A stretch of DNA of 64,000 nucleotides from Paenibacillus endoradicis (GTDB lineage: Bacteria > Bacillota > Bacilli > Paenibacillales > Paenibacillaceae), in contig NZ_JANQBB010000002.1 of NCBI RefSeq assembly GCF_024721975.1, positions 372,001 to 436,000 on the forward strand, given 5' to 3'. Made by a program: the position numbers and the translations under genes. Shown here one piece after another: positions 26,904 to 36,600 of this stretch (position 1 is the first letter of the stretch; each line of letters begins with the position of its first letter). Below the pieces are notes generated by a model. That model saw only the letters and a list, made by a program, of their open reading frames with translations, did no database searches and had not been told where the DNA came from.

Positions 26904-28367
26904 TCAAAATATACGAGATTTTGATTTCTTTTTTCGAAATTTACTCATCAATAACTTGCCGAAAGTTGTTGCAATTAAATAAACCGAGAGTCCAATCCCG
27001 CCCACTGCAGTAATTAGAGATACCCATTCAAGAAATGTGTACGTAGCGATTTCCTTCCAACCAAAAGGGGATTCCCAGTCCTTGATAACCAAGTTCATAC
27101 CATAAATCCCAGAAACCACAGTGAAAACAGTTAGGAAGAACAGGAGCATGTTCATTCTAGCGGATGCATCATTTTCTTGACTTTTATATAGTTCGTGTAG
27201 TGTATTGTTCACTTCTTTAAAAAGGTTGTCGATATTGAAAGCTTCCCGAAACATCTTCGAAAGTTCTTTACCTTCAGATCTTGTACTCACTTCTTGGAAG
27301 AAGTACCAAGATGAAAATAAGGTTATGAACTTGATGAGTGATTTTACATATTCATCATCTTTTTCCCAATCGATTTCACTGTATTCATAAGAAATTCGAA
27401 GTAACATGATTTTATAGAAGTAATGCAAAAGAAAGTTATAATAGTGGGTGCCCATATATTGACTAAGTTCCCTCGACATATCTTTAGGTAGGATGTTTGT
27501 TGCTGTTATATATGCATGTTCAGTCACTATGGTATAGGAATTGGGTGCCCATCGATCATGTAAGTGATGATCCAAATAACGTTGGATATATTCGGGATTA
27601 TTTGCTGAGATGAACTCTTCCCCGGTAGGTGTCCTCCCATCCAGAGTTCCCATTCGATACAATTGATCTTGGGTCATTTGGGATTTTTCTCTGCTGAATA
27701 GAAATGCTGAAGCATACATTCTTTCATCATTAAAAAAGGGGAAAGAACCATAATACCCCTTTAATTTTTTGTCATGCAGAATAAATCCTTTCAAAAATGG
27801 ACAAAGATACTCAAAAAAAAGTTCATTAATGGACAAATGACTGCCGCTTTCACAACAGACGATAACCGCTCCTTGTTCTTCTTTCAGTTTGGTTTCGACC
27901 GCCCTAAAATGATTCATAAAATCGAGAACATCTGAAAGCTCTATTTCCACATTCTTTAATTGGACTCTAACAGTCAAAAAAGCTATTCCGAAAGGCCCTA
28001 AAATAATATCTACACTACGGATAAAAAACGGTATGTTAGTACTTCTAAGTTTAAAATTAAATTCCTCCGTGAATGGCTTTGTATATCTGTGGAATCCGTG
28101 TTCTTCTAAAGAATTTGGAAAAACTTTATTTCCGACATAAGGAAGAAAGTTTTGTTCAAGCTCTTTTCCATTAACTACAATTTCTTCTCCATAAATGTCC
28201 ATTCCGCTTAAATTATCATTAATCTGAAAATAGGTATATCCATTTTTTTTAAGTGTTTGTGAAAAATCTTTCTTTTTTCTGTCATTATAGCCTAACGGAA
28301 GAATGAACGACATATGTGAACGTTGGATTTCAAGTTTATTAATTAAAGCATTTTTTTGCATAAGCAT
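26904..28367 (-). CDS. CorA-like divalent-cation transporter family protein, long form
   Basis: The protein has about 487 residues; the start at ATG 28367 follows GAAGGAAGGA better than the ATG at 28403. The C-terminus has the two CorA membrane helices (MLLFFLTVFTVVSGIYG and a last helix near VGGIGLSVYLIATTF), joined by a loop that begins with the selectivity motif GMN. The soluble N-terminal part of about 390 residues is much longer than in typical CorA (about 250) and not clearly alike, apart from the long helix before the membrane (NNTLHELYKSQENDASARMN). Transport of Mg2+ or a related metal is the family inference. Confidence 0.7.
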   Translation of the reverse strand: MLMQKNALINKLEIQRSHMSFILPLGYNDRKKKDFSQTLKKNGYTYFQINDNLSGMDIYGEEIVVNGKELEQNFLPYVGNKVFPNSLEEHGFHRYTKPFTEEFNFKLRSTNIPFFIRSVDIILGPFGIAFLTVRVQLKNVEIELSDVLDFMNHFRAVETKLKEEQGAVIVCCESGSHLSINELFFEYLCPFLKGFILHDKKLKGYYGSFPFFNDERMYASAFLFSREKSQMTQDQLYRMGTLDGRTPTGEEFISANNPEYIQRYLDHHLHDRWAPNSYTIVTEHAYITATNILPKDMSRELSQYMGTHYYNFLLHYFYKIMLLRISYEYSEIDWEKDDEYVKSLIKFITLFSSWYFFQEVSTRSEGKELSKMFREAFNIDNLFKEVNNTLHELYKSQENDASARMNMLLFFLTVFTVVSGIYGMNLVIKDWESPFGWKEIATYTFLEWVSLITAVGGIGLSVYLIATTFGKLLMSKFRKKKSKSRIF

Positions 28368-28500
28368 ACATCCTTCCTTCATTGAGAAAATAGATCTATC
28401 CAATCTATACCCTTAAACGTAAAGGATAAACCGCAATGAATGTAACTCTTGATGAAACGTCTACACAAGCTTATTTATACATTATAAAAGGCAAACAAAA

Positions 28501-28540
28501 AAAGCCTCTCAAAAGTTTGATCAACTAATGAGAGGCCTTT
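28501..28540 (-). terminator. Rho-independent terminator
   Basis: AAAGCCTCTC pairs with GAGAGGCCTTT; on the minus strand a T-run follows. It ends the FAD oxidoreductase gene (stop at 28571). Confidence 0.75.
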
Positions 28541-28570
28541 AAGCGCCCGGAAAATATTTAAATTATGTTT

Positions 28571-29275
28571 TTAAGCATCGAAAAACTCAGGTAGTTTTTG
28601 TTCATGCTTGTCGAGCATAATTTGTTCCGGTTTGATGCCTTGCTCACGCAGTACTTTAATGTTCTGCATGAGGAATTCGTCGCTGCCGACAACATAGAAG
28701 AGTCCATCCTTGTCTGTGGCAAGGTTTTTCACTTCTTCATAATAGTCATTACGGTTATCAACGAACTGTGATGTGAACTTCTTGTCAGGTGCGGATTCAA
28801 AAATATTAGTGAATAAAAAATCTTTTGATGAATCGATGTTCAGGGAATGAATTTGATTGACTTTGTCAGCTCGTTCGAAATAATCAAGTACAAGCGGTCT
28901 AAAAGTTGCCAGGCCCACACCTGATGACAGCAGGTAAACATTTTTGTCTTCTCTTTTAAGTGGTACATTCGAATGAGTTTTAAAGATTGCAACTTCATTG
29001 CCGACTTCAAGATTTCTTAATATCGTTTTAAACTCAGAGCACTGTTCTCTGATGCGTGTTGTAATACCGATTGAATTTTCGTGCGGTAAAGTAGAGATTG
29101 ACATGTGGCGAATCAGGCTACGATTTGGTTTATCACCGGCATTAAAACCTTCCAGTGCGAAATGAGTGTGGGAACCTTCTTCCCATGTAAAGCCTTCCGG
29201 ACAGTCGAGCAGGTACGTTTTAACCTCAGGCGTTTCTTCAATAATCTTATTTATTTTAGTCCAGTATATTTGCAT
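28571..29275 (-). CDS. Ferredoxin-reductase-like FAD/NAD(P) oxidoreductase, iron-regulated
   Basis: The protein has 234 residues behind AAGGAG. The N-terminal FAD-binding barrel (HTHFALEG, then a variant RHMSIST in place of the RxYS motif) is followed by an NAD(P)-binding domain (YLLSSGVGLATFRPLV, VVGSDEFL). There is no iron-sulfur domain. A Fur-like box lies about 60 nt upstream (29330-29344). With the heme and iron genes elsewhere in the window this suggests a ferric or ferrisiderophore reductase, or supply of electrons for heme breakdown. That specific role is inference. Confidence 0.78.
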   Translation of the reverse strand: MQIYWTKINKIIEETPEVKTYLLDCPEGFTWEEGSHTHFALEGFNAGDKPNRSLIRHMSISTLPHENSIGITTRIREQCSEFKTILRNLEVGNEVAIFKTHSNVPLKREDKNVYLLSSGVGLATFRPLVLDYFERADKVNQIHSLNIDSSKDFLFTNIFESAPDKKFTSQFVDNRNDYYEEVKNLATDKDGLFYVVGSDEFLMQNIKVLREQGIKPEQIMLDKHEQKLPEFFDA

Positions 29276-29329
29276 TATATATTCTCCTTACTCAATTTTA
29301 TGTTTCGTTATAATCTATCATACAACAAA

Positions 29330-29344
29330 TGATAACAATTCTCA
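29330..29344. promoter_or_regulatory. Fur-like box
   Basis: TGATAACAATTCTCA matches the 7-1-7 Fur inverted repeat at 13 of 15 positions, upstream of the FAD oxidoreductase gene. Confidence 0.6.
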
Positions 29345-29544
29345 ATTAAGAGAATTATTCATAGTTTCACATGATATGCTAATTCAATTCACCTTAGTAG
29401 TATTCTTAAACCTACGGTCATCAAGAAAATCCGTATATGCAAATTTTAACAACACAAAAAACCACTCCCTAATAGAATTATTAAGAAGTGGTCATTGCAA
29501 CCTCAATTTATGAAGAAAAATGCTCAGATGATATAAACCTGAAA

Positions 29545-29672
29545 GGCTCTGGTGCCTTGTCAGTCTTACGACATGGAGCGTTTTTCAGATCCATCGGCAT
29601 CCAACTCTTCCACTAATAGTGGACCAGCATCGACTTACGTCAATAAAGAGTTGTTACATCATACCGCCCATG
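29545..29672 (-). repeat. Duplicate of the groEL 3' end and its downstream flank
   Basis: TTACATCATACCGCCCATG (29654-29672) encodes MGGMM and a stop on the minus strand and matches the end of groEL (47649-47667) with one mismatch. Homology continues for about 100 nt downstream (CATGGAGCG, CCATCGGC, two nested hairpins). On the other side the match stops exactly at CCCATG. It is in direct orientation to groEL, 18 kb away. Confidence 0.7.
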
Positions 29673-29857
29673 AGACAAATAAGATTTTATGGGTATTTTG
29701 AGTCTTTTTGAGGCGATTTTGTCCGATTGACTACAAAAATTAGTCCAATAAATCCGTGTGAATATGATCTGTGGGGAAAGTGACCCACAACCATTCCGGA
29801 TATTTATTCGATTCGAACATCGCCATCGCCATTTTGGACACCGATCAGCCTTTACAA

Positions 29858-31504
29858 CTAATTTTCATTGAAAATTGTTTCTATATACTTTGAGCTAAGA
29901 CCAATGGCTTTTAGCTCTTCTTTCATTTCATGTGTGTGTGCGATTTTTCTGTTAGGGACATATAAAGCCACGCCATTGCGATTTTTATAGCCTGCTGAAT
30001 TTCTTACTTCGAATGCAAGTGATTGGGCTGCAGCAGTGATTTCTGATGATTTGCCCATTATATCTATAAGATCATATTGATCAAATATCCCTTCGTTTTT
30101 GCCTAATAGCTCTGATTTGTTTGCAAGGTCTGTTAGTGAGAAATTAAATTCTGTATTTTCTATTGCCTTAACCAATGATTCAGCCTGAGAAAGCTTCATC
30201 ATTGACATTGTTGTTGGAATATTAGCTTCAATCCCCGAATGTAGGGTAAAGGAATCTAACATTAAACGCCCCACTCTTTCAGTGCTAATTCGTGGGTTTC
30301 GCTCCATTGCACTTATCCATGTAGTATAATATAACCCTCCTGCGGGGGTTGAATCTTCAGAAGCTATGAGATATTTGCCATGGTTTCTAAGGGCATAGGC
30401 AGTTTCAACTGTGCCCATAAGACATGCATCAAAGACGATTAAGTCGAAATACATATCTGATGCATCAATTGCCTTCGAAAGCTCCGAAACTTTCATCGTT
30501 TTTCGTTCGTTTAGCTCGTCTGCACCAAATCCGCCCATTGTACCATACCCATGGTCCCATAAAATCAGTATATAACGCTCACTTGGTGCAACGGTTTTGC
30601 CCCAAGCAAGAAAATCCCTTAGTGTTTTAGGGTCTGATGCGGCGGTTTGGATGAGGCTTTCGTGCTTTTCAAGTCGTCCATCGCTAACTTCAAAGCGTTC
30701 TGATGCTCCATCAGTCATATATTTGTTGTGATATTTGAGCGTTCCACCTGTTTGAATCAGGATTTTCGTATTTTGGTTTGGCTGACCACGAAAAATTTCT
30801 TCCAAGTCATTTGTTAGCCGCCCTTGTTGTGATTCAAGGTCAGAACCAATTGCATATATTAAAATCGTAGATGAATCAAAATTTTTATCCTGCTCCCAAA
30901 GTGATCTTGCCTCGTTTAAACTTTGCGTTGTGAAAACATCTGCTTCGCGAAGGATTTGACCTTGTGTTGCAATTTGGTTTTTGGGTCTTGTGTTTAAAAC
31001 ATAGCTGCTTATTTTTGCAAGAGTTCCCCGATTGAATTCGACTTCTTTTGTAAGGTCTATTCCTAAAACCATTGAGGCAAAAGAAACCGCGGTTTCATAT
31101 GTAAAGTCGCCCTTTGTTTCTGAATATCCCAAAACCCTTAAAACCATTGCACAATATTGGTTTAGAGAGGTTTGTTGGTTACCGCCAAAACTATGTTCAT
31201 TAATTCCGTTAACTATACCATTTGTATATGCAAACGACACATAGGGACTTTCCCAACCAGTATCATTAAATGGATTTTTGTAGGTATTTTTCTGAATGTC
31301 TTCTTCCTTCCCCCACAGACGAAGCATCATCACAAGGGCTTCTGCTCTGGTAGGCACCCTCAAAAGTTCATATCCATTCCCCGTCCCACTGAACAATCCC
31401 AAGTGGTTAAGCGCTTCTGCATATCTTGAGTTTTGTGCCGCTGCTGATGGAGTTGTTGCAAGAAGAAAGATTAAAAAAATGATTAAACTTCGGATATATT
31501 TCAT
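29858..31504 (-). CDS. SLH-bearing clostripain-family (C11) cysteine protease
   Basis: The protein has about 548 residues from ATG 31504; a TTG at 31522 is an alternative. A signal peptide is followed by SLH-like repeats (residues ~25-150: RAEALVMMLRLWG, PFNDTGWESPYVSFAYTNGIVNG). The C11 protease domain runs from about residue 200, with the catalytic His in ILWDHGYGTMGG and Cys in LIVFDACLMGT. Such proteases cut after basic residues and often need self-processing. The gene lies downstream of the three giant surface genes on the same strand, with a dead transposase between. It is likely a cell-wall-bound protease acting on, or with, that complex. Confidence 0.85.
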   Translation of the reverse strand: MKYIRSLIIFLIFLLATTPSAAAQNSRYAEALNHLGLFSGTGNGYELLRVPTRAEALVMMLRLWGKEEDIQKNTYKNPFNDTGWESPYVSFAYTNGIVNGINEHSFGGNQQTSLNQYCAMVLRVLGYSETKGDFTYETAVSFASMVLGIDLTKEVEFNRGTLAKISSYVLNTRPKNQIATQGQILREADVFTTQSLNEARSLWEQDKNFDSSTILIYAIGSDLESQQGRLTNDLEEIFRGQPNQNTKILIQTGGTLKYHNKYMTDGASERFEVSDGRLEKHESLIQTAASDPKTLRDFLAWGKTVAPSERYILILWDHGYGTMGGFGADELNERKTMKVSELSKAIDASDMYFDLIVFDACLMGTVETAYALRNHGKYLIASEDSTPAGGLYYTTWISAMERNPRISTERVGRLMLDSFTLHSGIEANIPTTMSMMKLSQAESLVKAIENTEFNFSLTDLANKSELLGKNEGIFDQYDLIDIMGKSSEITAAAQSLAFEVRNSAGYKNRNGVALYVPNRKIAHTHEMKEELKAIGLSSKYIETIFNEN

Positions 31505-31668
31505 CAAATTACGACCTTTCAATTTGAAAATTTCCTTCTTAAATGTAAAAAATACAAAAGGGTTATCGATACTAGTCTACCTGATATGCAGCACCTAATG
31601 GCGGTTTAGAATCTATACCTGAATGTCGATTCTGAGGGGCCTTCCCTCATCTCATGCAAAGCACGTAA

Positions 31669-32026
31669 AGCTGCGTATTTGCTACCGGTGATGGAACCCC
31701 GATTGTCACCTCTGCCTATACAAGAAGCAAATCCACCTGCGATTATCATGCACAAGGCATTAGGGGGTGCAACCATCCTCGTATTTACTCCCAGCCCGAC
31801 TGCAACTTGGGCTGGGACAGCGCCAGAGAGAAGTATAATAACGGATACCATCTCTACATGAATTCAGCCGCTCATGATGCCGAAGCCATTTACATGCTGT
31901 TGGCTCACCAGAACATTGAGCCCTTTATTGATCTCAACAACCGTAGCAAGAAAAACTCAGCCACGGACAGCGATATTCAAATTTCACCGGCAGGCATTCA
32001 GATTTGCCCTAAAAGTTCACAGAAAG
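31669..32026 (+). pseudogene. Transposase remnant (IS1182-like)
   Basis: A plus-strand frame reads ATGDGTPIVTSAYTRSKST, then DCNLGWDSAREKYNNGYHLY, then IEPFIDLNNRSKKN and ISPAGIQICP, which resembles the DDE region of IS1182-type transposases. There is no start, the upstream part is missing, and the end runs into the neighbouring gene. The insertion separates the protease gene from the three large surface genes. Confidence 0.65.
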
Positions 32027-32066
32027 AAACCAAACTGACAAAAAAAGTTCTAAGCCAGTTTGGTTT
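32027..32066 (-). terminator. Possible terminator of the surface operon
   Basis: AAACCAAACTG (32027-32037) pairs with CAGTTTGGTTT (32056-32066), with a T-run in the loop on the minus strand, 16 nt after the cohesin-SLH gene. The unusual U-run position keeps confidence low. Confidence 0.4.
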
Positions 32067-32081
32067 GTATTCATTTCTAAA

Positions 32082-33680
32082 TTATTCTAACTCTATAAAC
32101 CTTTGAAGCATTGTCGCAACTTCTGCTCTGGTTGCAAGACCAGAAGGATTGAGAGTCGAATCAGAGTTCCCCTTCATGATGCCTTTTGATACAGCCCAAC
32201 TAATTGCTTCTTTGGCATAGCTAGATATTTTATTTACATCTTTGAAGTTAAGGCTTGAACTTGTGGTATGTAGATCAAACCCTTTACTCTGTGCGTATCT
32301 GTGAAGCATAACAGCAATTTGCTCACGAGTGACTGAATCATTAGGAGCAAACATTCCCTTACCATTGCCGTTTACAATTTGGTTTTGGTTTGCCCAAATA
32401 ATAGGATCAGAATACCAAAGACCGCTTTGAACATCAGAGAACACATCTGTGAATTCAACATCTGGTTGATCTGCCATACGATATAATGCAGTAGCAAGCA
32501 TTGCACGACTCATTTTTCCTGAGGGTGAAAATTTAGTTTCAGAAGTTCCTGTGAATAGCCCCGCATTATAAGCATACCTTACAGAAAAATAGAACCAATC
32601 GTCATGTGCTATATCTGTAAAAGGAGGTATTCTCACAAATGTAACAACTACAGTTGTGTCACGACTAATCTCTGGAATGGTATAAATGTCACGTCCTATA
32701 AATTTTTCACCGTTGATGTAGATATATTCTGTTTCATACCCTTCATCAGGAATCATTCTGATCGTTGCAGAGGTTGTTGCACGAATGGTTTGAGATTCAA
32801 AGCCATCGGCAATTTTTCCATTTCCACCTTTAACAGAAGCTTTAACAGAATAGTTAAGCTTATTGTTCGAATCATCGTCCGAGACAACCCAACGCTTCGG
32901 ACCTACAATTTTTGAATTCTCAAAATTCGAAAAGGCAATGCTAAGCTTCTCTATTGCTTCTGTAATTTCCGAATCTAGAGCGTGTTCATTCTCAAAAACA
33001 GCCTCAACCTCGGCAATAACATTCCTTAAATTTTGAGCGGATTTTGTTGAATACCAAAAATCCGGGCTATATATTGTTTTGGGATTATCCGCGATAATTA
33101 CTGAAGCAAGATAAGATTTTGCAGCAACAATGTCTTCATATAGTGATGACTTTGAGGCTTCCTTAATTCCAGTGCCCACAATGATTTGCACATCTTCAAA
33201 CGGTGTAATATACCGCTGTGTCGCATCTTTATTGGTTACAATGAAGCTGCCTAAAGAAAAGCTTAAAGTTCCGTTGTTTCTAGCTTGGAAAACAGCGGTT
33301 CCAATATTGTGAAGCATTGAATCATCTTTTCCGTTGGCGGTCATATCGAGAAATACATAGTTGATGACACCATCCGAATATTTCATTGAAATGTCCTTTT
33401 CCATATTGACACTAGTGTTTTTTAGAACATAAGAATCAAACTGTAGCTTGCCTTGAAAGCCATATACCGGTGCTTTACCAGCACCAGTATATGCAAGACT
33501 TAGTTTCACAAATATTTCCTCTCCAACGTCAAACGATGATTTTGGAGAACCAGAGCTGTCAGTTACTGTGATATTAACACGATAACTAAGGTCAGCAGCA
33601 TCGTTTGCCCCATAGACATATGATGGTAAAACAGCTACTAGAAGTAGCATACACAACATCATTTTCAATTGTTTCATCAT
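32082..33680 (-). CDS. Cohesin-like domain protein with SLH anchor
   Basis: The protein has 532 residues. A signal peptide (to about 25) is followed by a cohesin-like beta-sandwich (~30-170: SFDVGEEIFVKLSLAYTG, then YGFQGKLQFDSYVL). A helical spacer (~180-265), a small beta region (~285-360) and three SLH domains to the C-terminus follow. The SLH domains should bind secondary cell-wall polymer, so the cohesin faces outward. Its start overlaps the end of the dockerin-bearing gene by 4 bp (ATGA type), so the two are translationally coupled. I infer that it is the surface receptor for that dockerin protein. Confidence 0.8.
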   Translation of the reverse strand: MMKQLKMMLCMLLLVAVLPSYVYGANDAADLSYRVNITVTDSSGSPKSSFDVGEEIFVKLSLAYTGAGKAPVYGFQGKLQFDSYVLKNTSVNMEKDISMKYSDGVINYVFLDMTANGKDDSMLHNIGTAVFQARNNGTLSFSLGSFIVTNKDATQRYITPFEDVQIIVGTGIKEASKSSLYEDIVAAKSYLASVIIADNPKTIYSPDFWYSTKSAQNLRNVIAEVEAVFENEHALDSEITEAIEKLSIAFSNFENSKIVGPKRWVVSDDDSNNKLNYSVKASVKGGNGKIADGFESQTIRATTSATIRMIPDEGYETEYIYINGEKFIGRDIYTIPEISRDTTVVVTFVRIPPFTDIAHDDWFYFSVRYAYNAGLFTGTSETKFSPSGKMSRAMLATALYRMADQPDVEFTDVFSDVQSGLWYSDPIIWANQNQIVNGNGKGMFAPNDSVTREQIAVMLHRYAQSKGFDLHTTSSSLNFKDVNKISSYAKEAISWAVSKGIMKGNSDSTLNPSGLATRAEVATMLQRFIELE

Positions 33681-36600
33681 CTTCTCAGTGCCTCCATTAG
33701 TATGAGTTGTGCGTCTACAATGTCAACAATACCATCACCGTTTTTATCCGATCTCATCCAGTTTTCTGATGAGCTAAAGCCATTGTAGACATTATTTAAT
33801 AGAGCTTCTATGGTTGCTAAAACGTCAGTCCTATCTACTGCCCCACTACCATTGGTGTCTCCACGAAGAAGATTAGGAGATTTCACTGTTGGTTCAAAAA
33901 CAAGGTTCGCTGTTAATTGCTCACCAGAGACAAGTTCTCTTGAAGAACCAATATATGCTTTCTTAAGGTTGTCATACAAGAGAGTTTGTTGATTGCCTCC
34001 AATCACAACTGTTGCTTTACCCATATTTATCTCAGTATATATGGTGAACAACGAGAATCCTTGTGACTGCCTGACTTCATAACGATATCCAAGATCTTTT
34101 ACACTAATGTTGATCACGTCTGACAGTTCTTTATAGACAATTTCCCCATTCTCACCTTCAAAAGCAGAAAGTCTGTAACTAACCTTGATTGTCGTTTCAC
34201 CTGGAGCCAAAGCTTCGATTGTCCCATCCTGTGAAAGCTTGATAATGTTCTGATTATATAGAACATGCCACACAACATCTTCTTCTCTTAACTCGGTTTC
34301 GCCTATTGTGCGAAGAGCCTTAACAGAAAGTACTGTTTTCCCGCCTATTCCAAGCTCGATAGCATCAGGTTGATTGGCGGAGTTTTCAAGGTCAGATATT
34401 AGTTTAATGCTCTCAAACTCTGACAATTCACGATTCACAAGATAAATTGGAACAACCGTTTCGTTTCCAGCTTCATCCACTGCTTTAAGCAGTAAGGTTT
34501 GGCTTGGTTCTTGACTTGAAGTCTTACGATGAACTTGGAATGTTCCGTCTGAACTTTTCACAATACCTTCTGAACTACCATCTAAAGTTAATGATGCAGA
34601 TACCTCTGTTAGACCGTGGAAGCTATAGCTTGAGTTCGCACTAACAAAAACAACTTGATTGCTGACGGTATTTTCAACTTTATCCTTATCAAGGCTTGGT
34701 TGAATTTCTTCACCTAGAAGTAATGTGGGTGCACTTGTATCAACAGTAACACCTATTGCTCCTGATGATCTGCTACCTTGAATGGTGTCACGATTTTCGC
34801 CAATCGCAATAAAGTCAACCAAATTCGCACCGTCTTCAACTGTTTCTTCAAATGACCAGACCGTCTTAAATTCCTCAGGCGTGTTCTTATCCTCTTGATT
34901 AATATTCAAGGTCATTTTAACTGGTCTATCGAAAGTGTACTTTGCCTCTAATTTATTAGTTCTTAAATAATAACGTTCTTTTGATTTGTCAATATTTGTT
35001 TCAACACTTACAAGCTTAGGTTTATCCACTGAAGGCATAACAAAGCTTTTCGATGCTGCAACCTCAGTAGAGCTATAATATTCCGTATGATTAAGTGGAG
35101 ACTCGACAATTCTAACCGCTTTAGCTTTAATAGAATAAGTCTTACCTGCCTGTAATAAAGGGTTGTTCCCTTCGTCTAACGGTTTTAGAATAATTTCACT
35201 GCCCACAGGAAACTGACCAAAGGAACTCTCAACCTCAACCCCGTGCTCATCTTCGATTGCCACAAAATAATGTGTTGCAGTTTTGTCACTTCCAGTTATT
35301 TCAGCTTTCACATAGCCATTACCATTGTAGACCGCAGATACTGACTTAGGTCTTTGTGGAAGCAATGGATTTGTAAAAGTGAATGGAGATGAAGTGATTT
35401 TCTTACTCATTCCACCTAGATTGTTAACAAGCATTGCAACAACATAATAATTCCCTTCAGGGAAAGACTCAGGAAGTGTAAATACATGAGAACCTGATTT
35501 AATTTTATCTAGCTCAAGATTACCAATACTAATTAATGATGAAGTATCTTGAGTGTTATCAGATTCTATTGTTTGCATAATGGATGGGTCTTTTGTGACA
35601 TAGACATTAACTGCCCCTGAATATGCACTTTGCCCGTCAGTTGTCCAAGAAACATTAATCTCACGGCTCGTATTTTTGCTATGAGAAGCACTAATACCTG
35701 TAAGCTCTGGTATATTTTCAACACTGTTTACTTCAAAGTTGTCGATATAAACATCTGCTGTTGTCACAGAAACTGACCAATTACCAGCAACAATAAGAGC
35801 TGGATCAGTGATTGTAACATACAAATAATTTTTACCATCCATAGATTGAACAAGATAGTTTCCATTTCCGTTATTATCGTCTTCAACCATTGTCAATCTT
35901 TTTCCAGCTGGATTAGTGACTATGATTTCAGATGTAGAAGGTTTGACATGTCCACGAAGTGGGATTTCAAAAAGAAGTGAATCTTTCGATGCTGGGATAA
36001 CTTCTTTAGTAATTCCATTTCCTGCTCGAGTATTAGCTATTGTCATTGTAGTGAGCCTTCTCATATTCGTTCCATATAACGCAGTGGTTGGCACAAGATT
36101 GCCGTTCGCGTCTAGCTCTTCCGAGTGAACATAGTGTACAGCTCCTCCTCTAGAAGAGAGATCGATGGAACCACCAAAGTTTAGATCACCATCCCAATAA
36201 TATATAAAGCCAAACTTAATTCCAATTACTTTAATGTTTGCACCAATAAAGTCAGATGAAACAGCTGCCTCAATTCCTCCAATTTCCTTTCCCCCTATTA
36301 TTGGGACTGAAGTTGGAATATAGAATCCTGCGTAAACATAACCATAGAAATAATCTTCAGTAATTTTAATCGTTATACCACCACGAACCGCCCCAGCGTG
36401 AATGCTAATGTTACCATAGGCATTTAGCTGAAATGGTGATATCCATTGAACATTCATTCCCGCTTGAAGATTAAGCAATCTTCCATCTTCGTCTTTTTTC
36501 AACCGACCAGAACCTTCAATACTAAGACCGGATAGTTTTGCTTCTAGCTTGAAGTCACCTACAATAACTAGGTTAATTAATAACCTTGTTTGAAGATGAA

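Larger units (their letters stand above)
29276..29857. other. Intergenic region with groEL-end copy
   Basis: No intact gene. It contains the Fur-like box and the groEL 3'-end duplicate at 29545-29672; the rest shows nothing recognisable. Confidence 0.45.
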
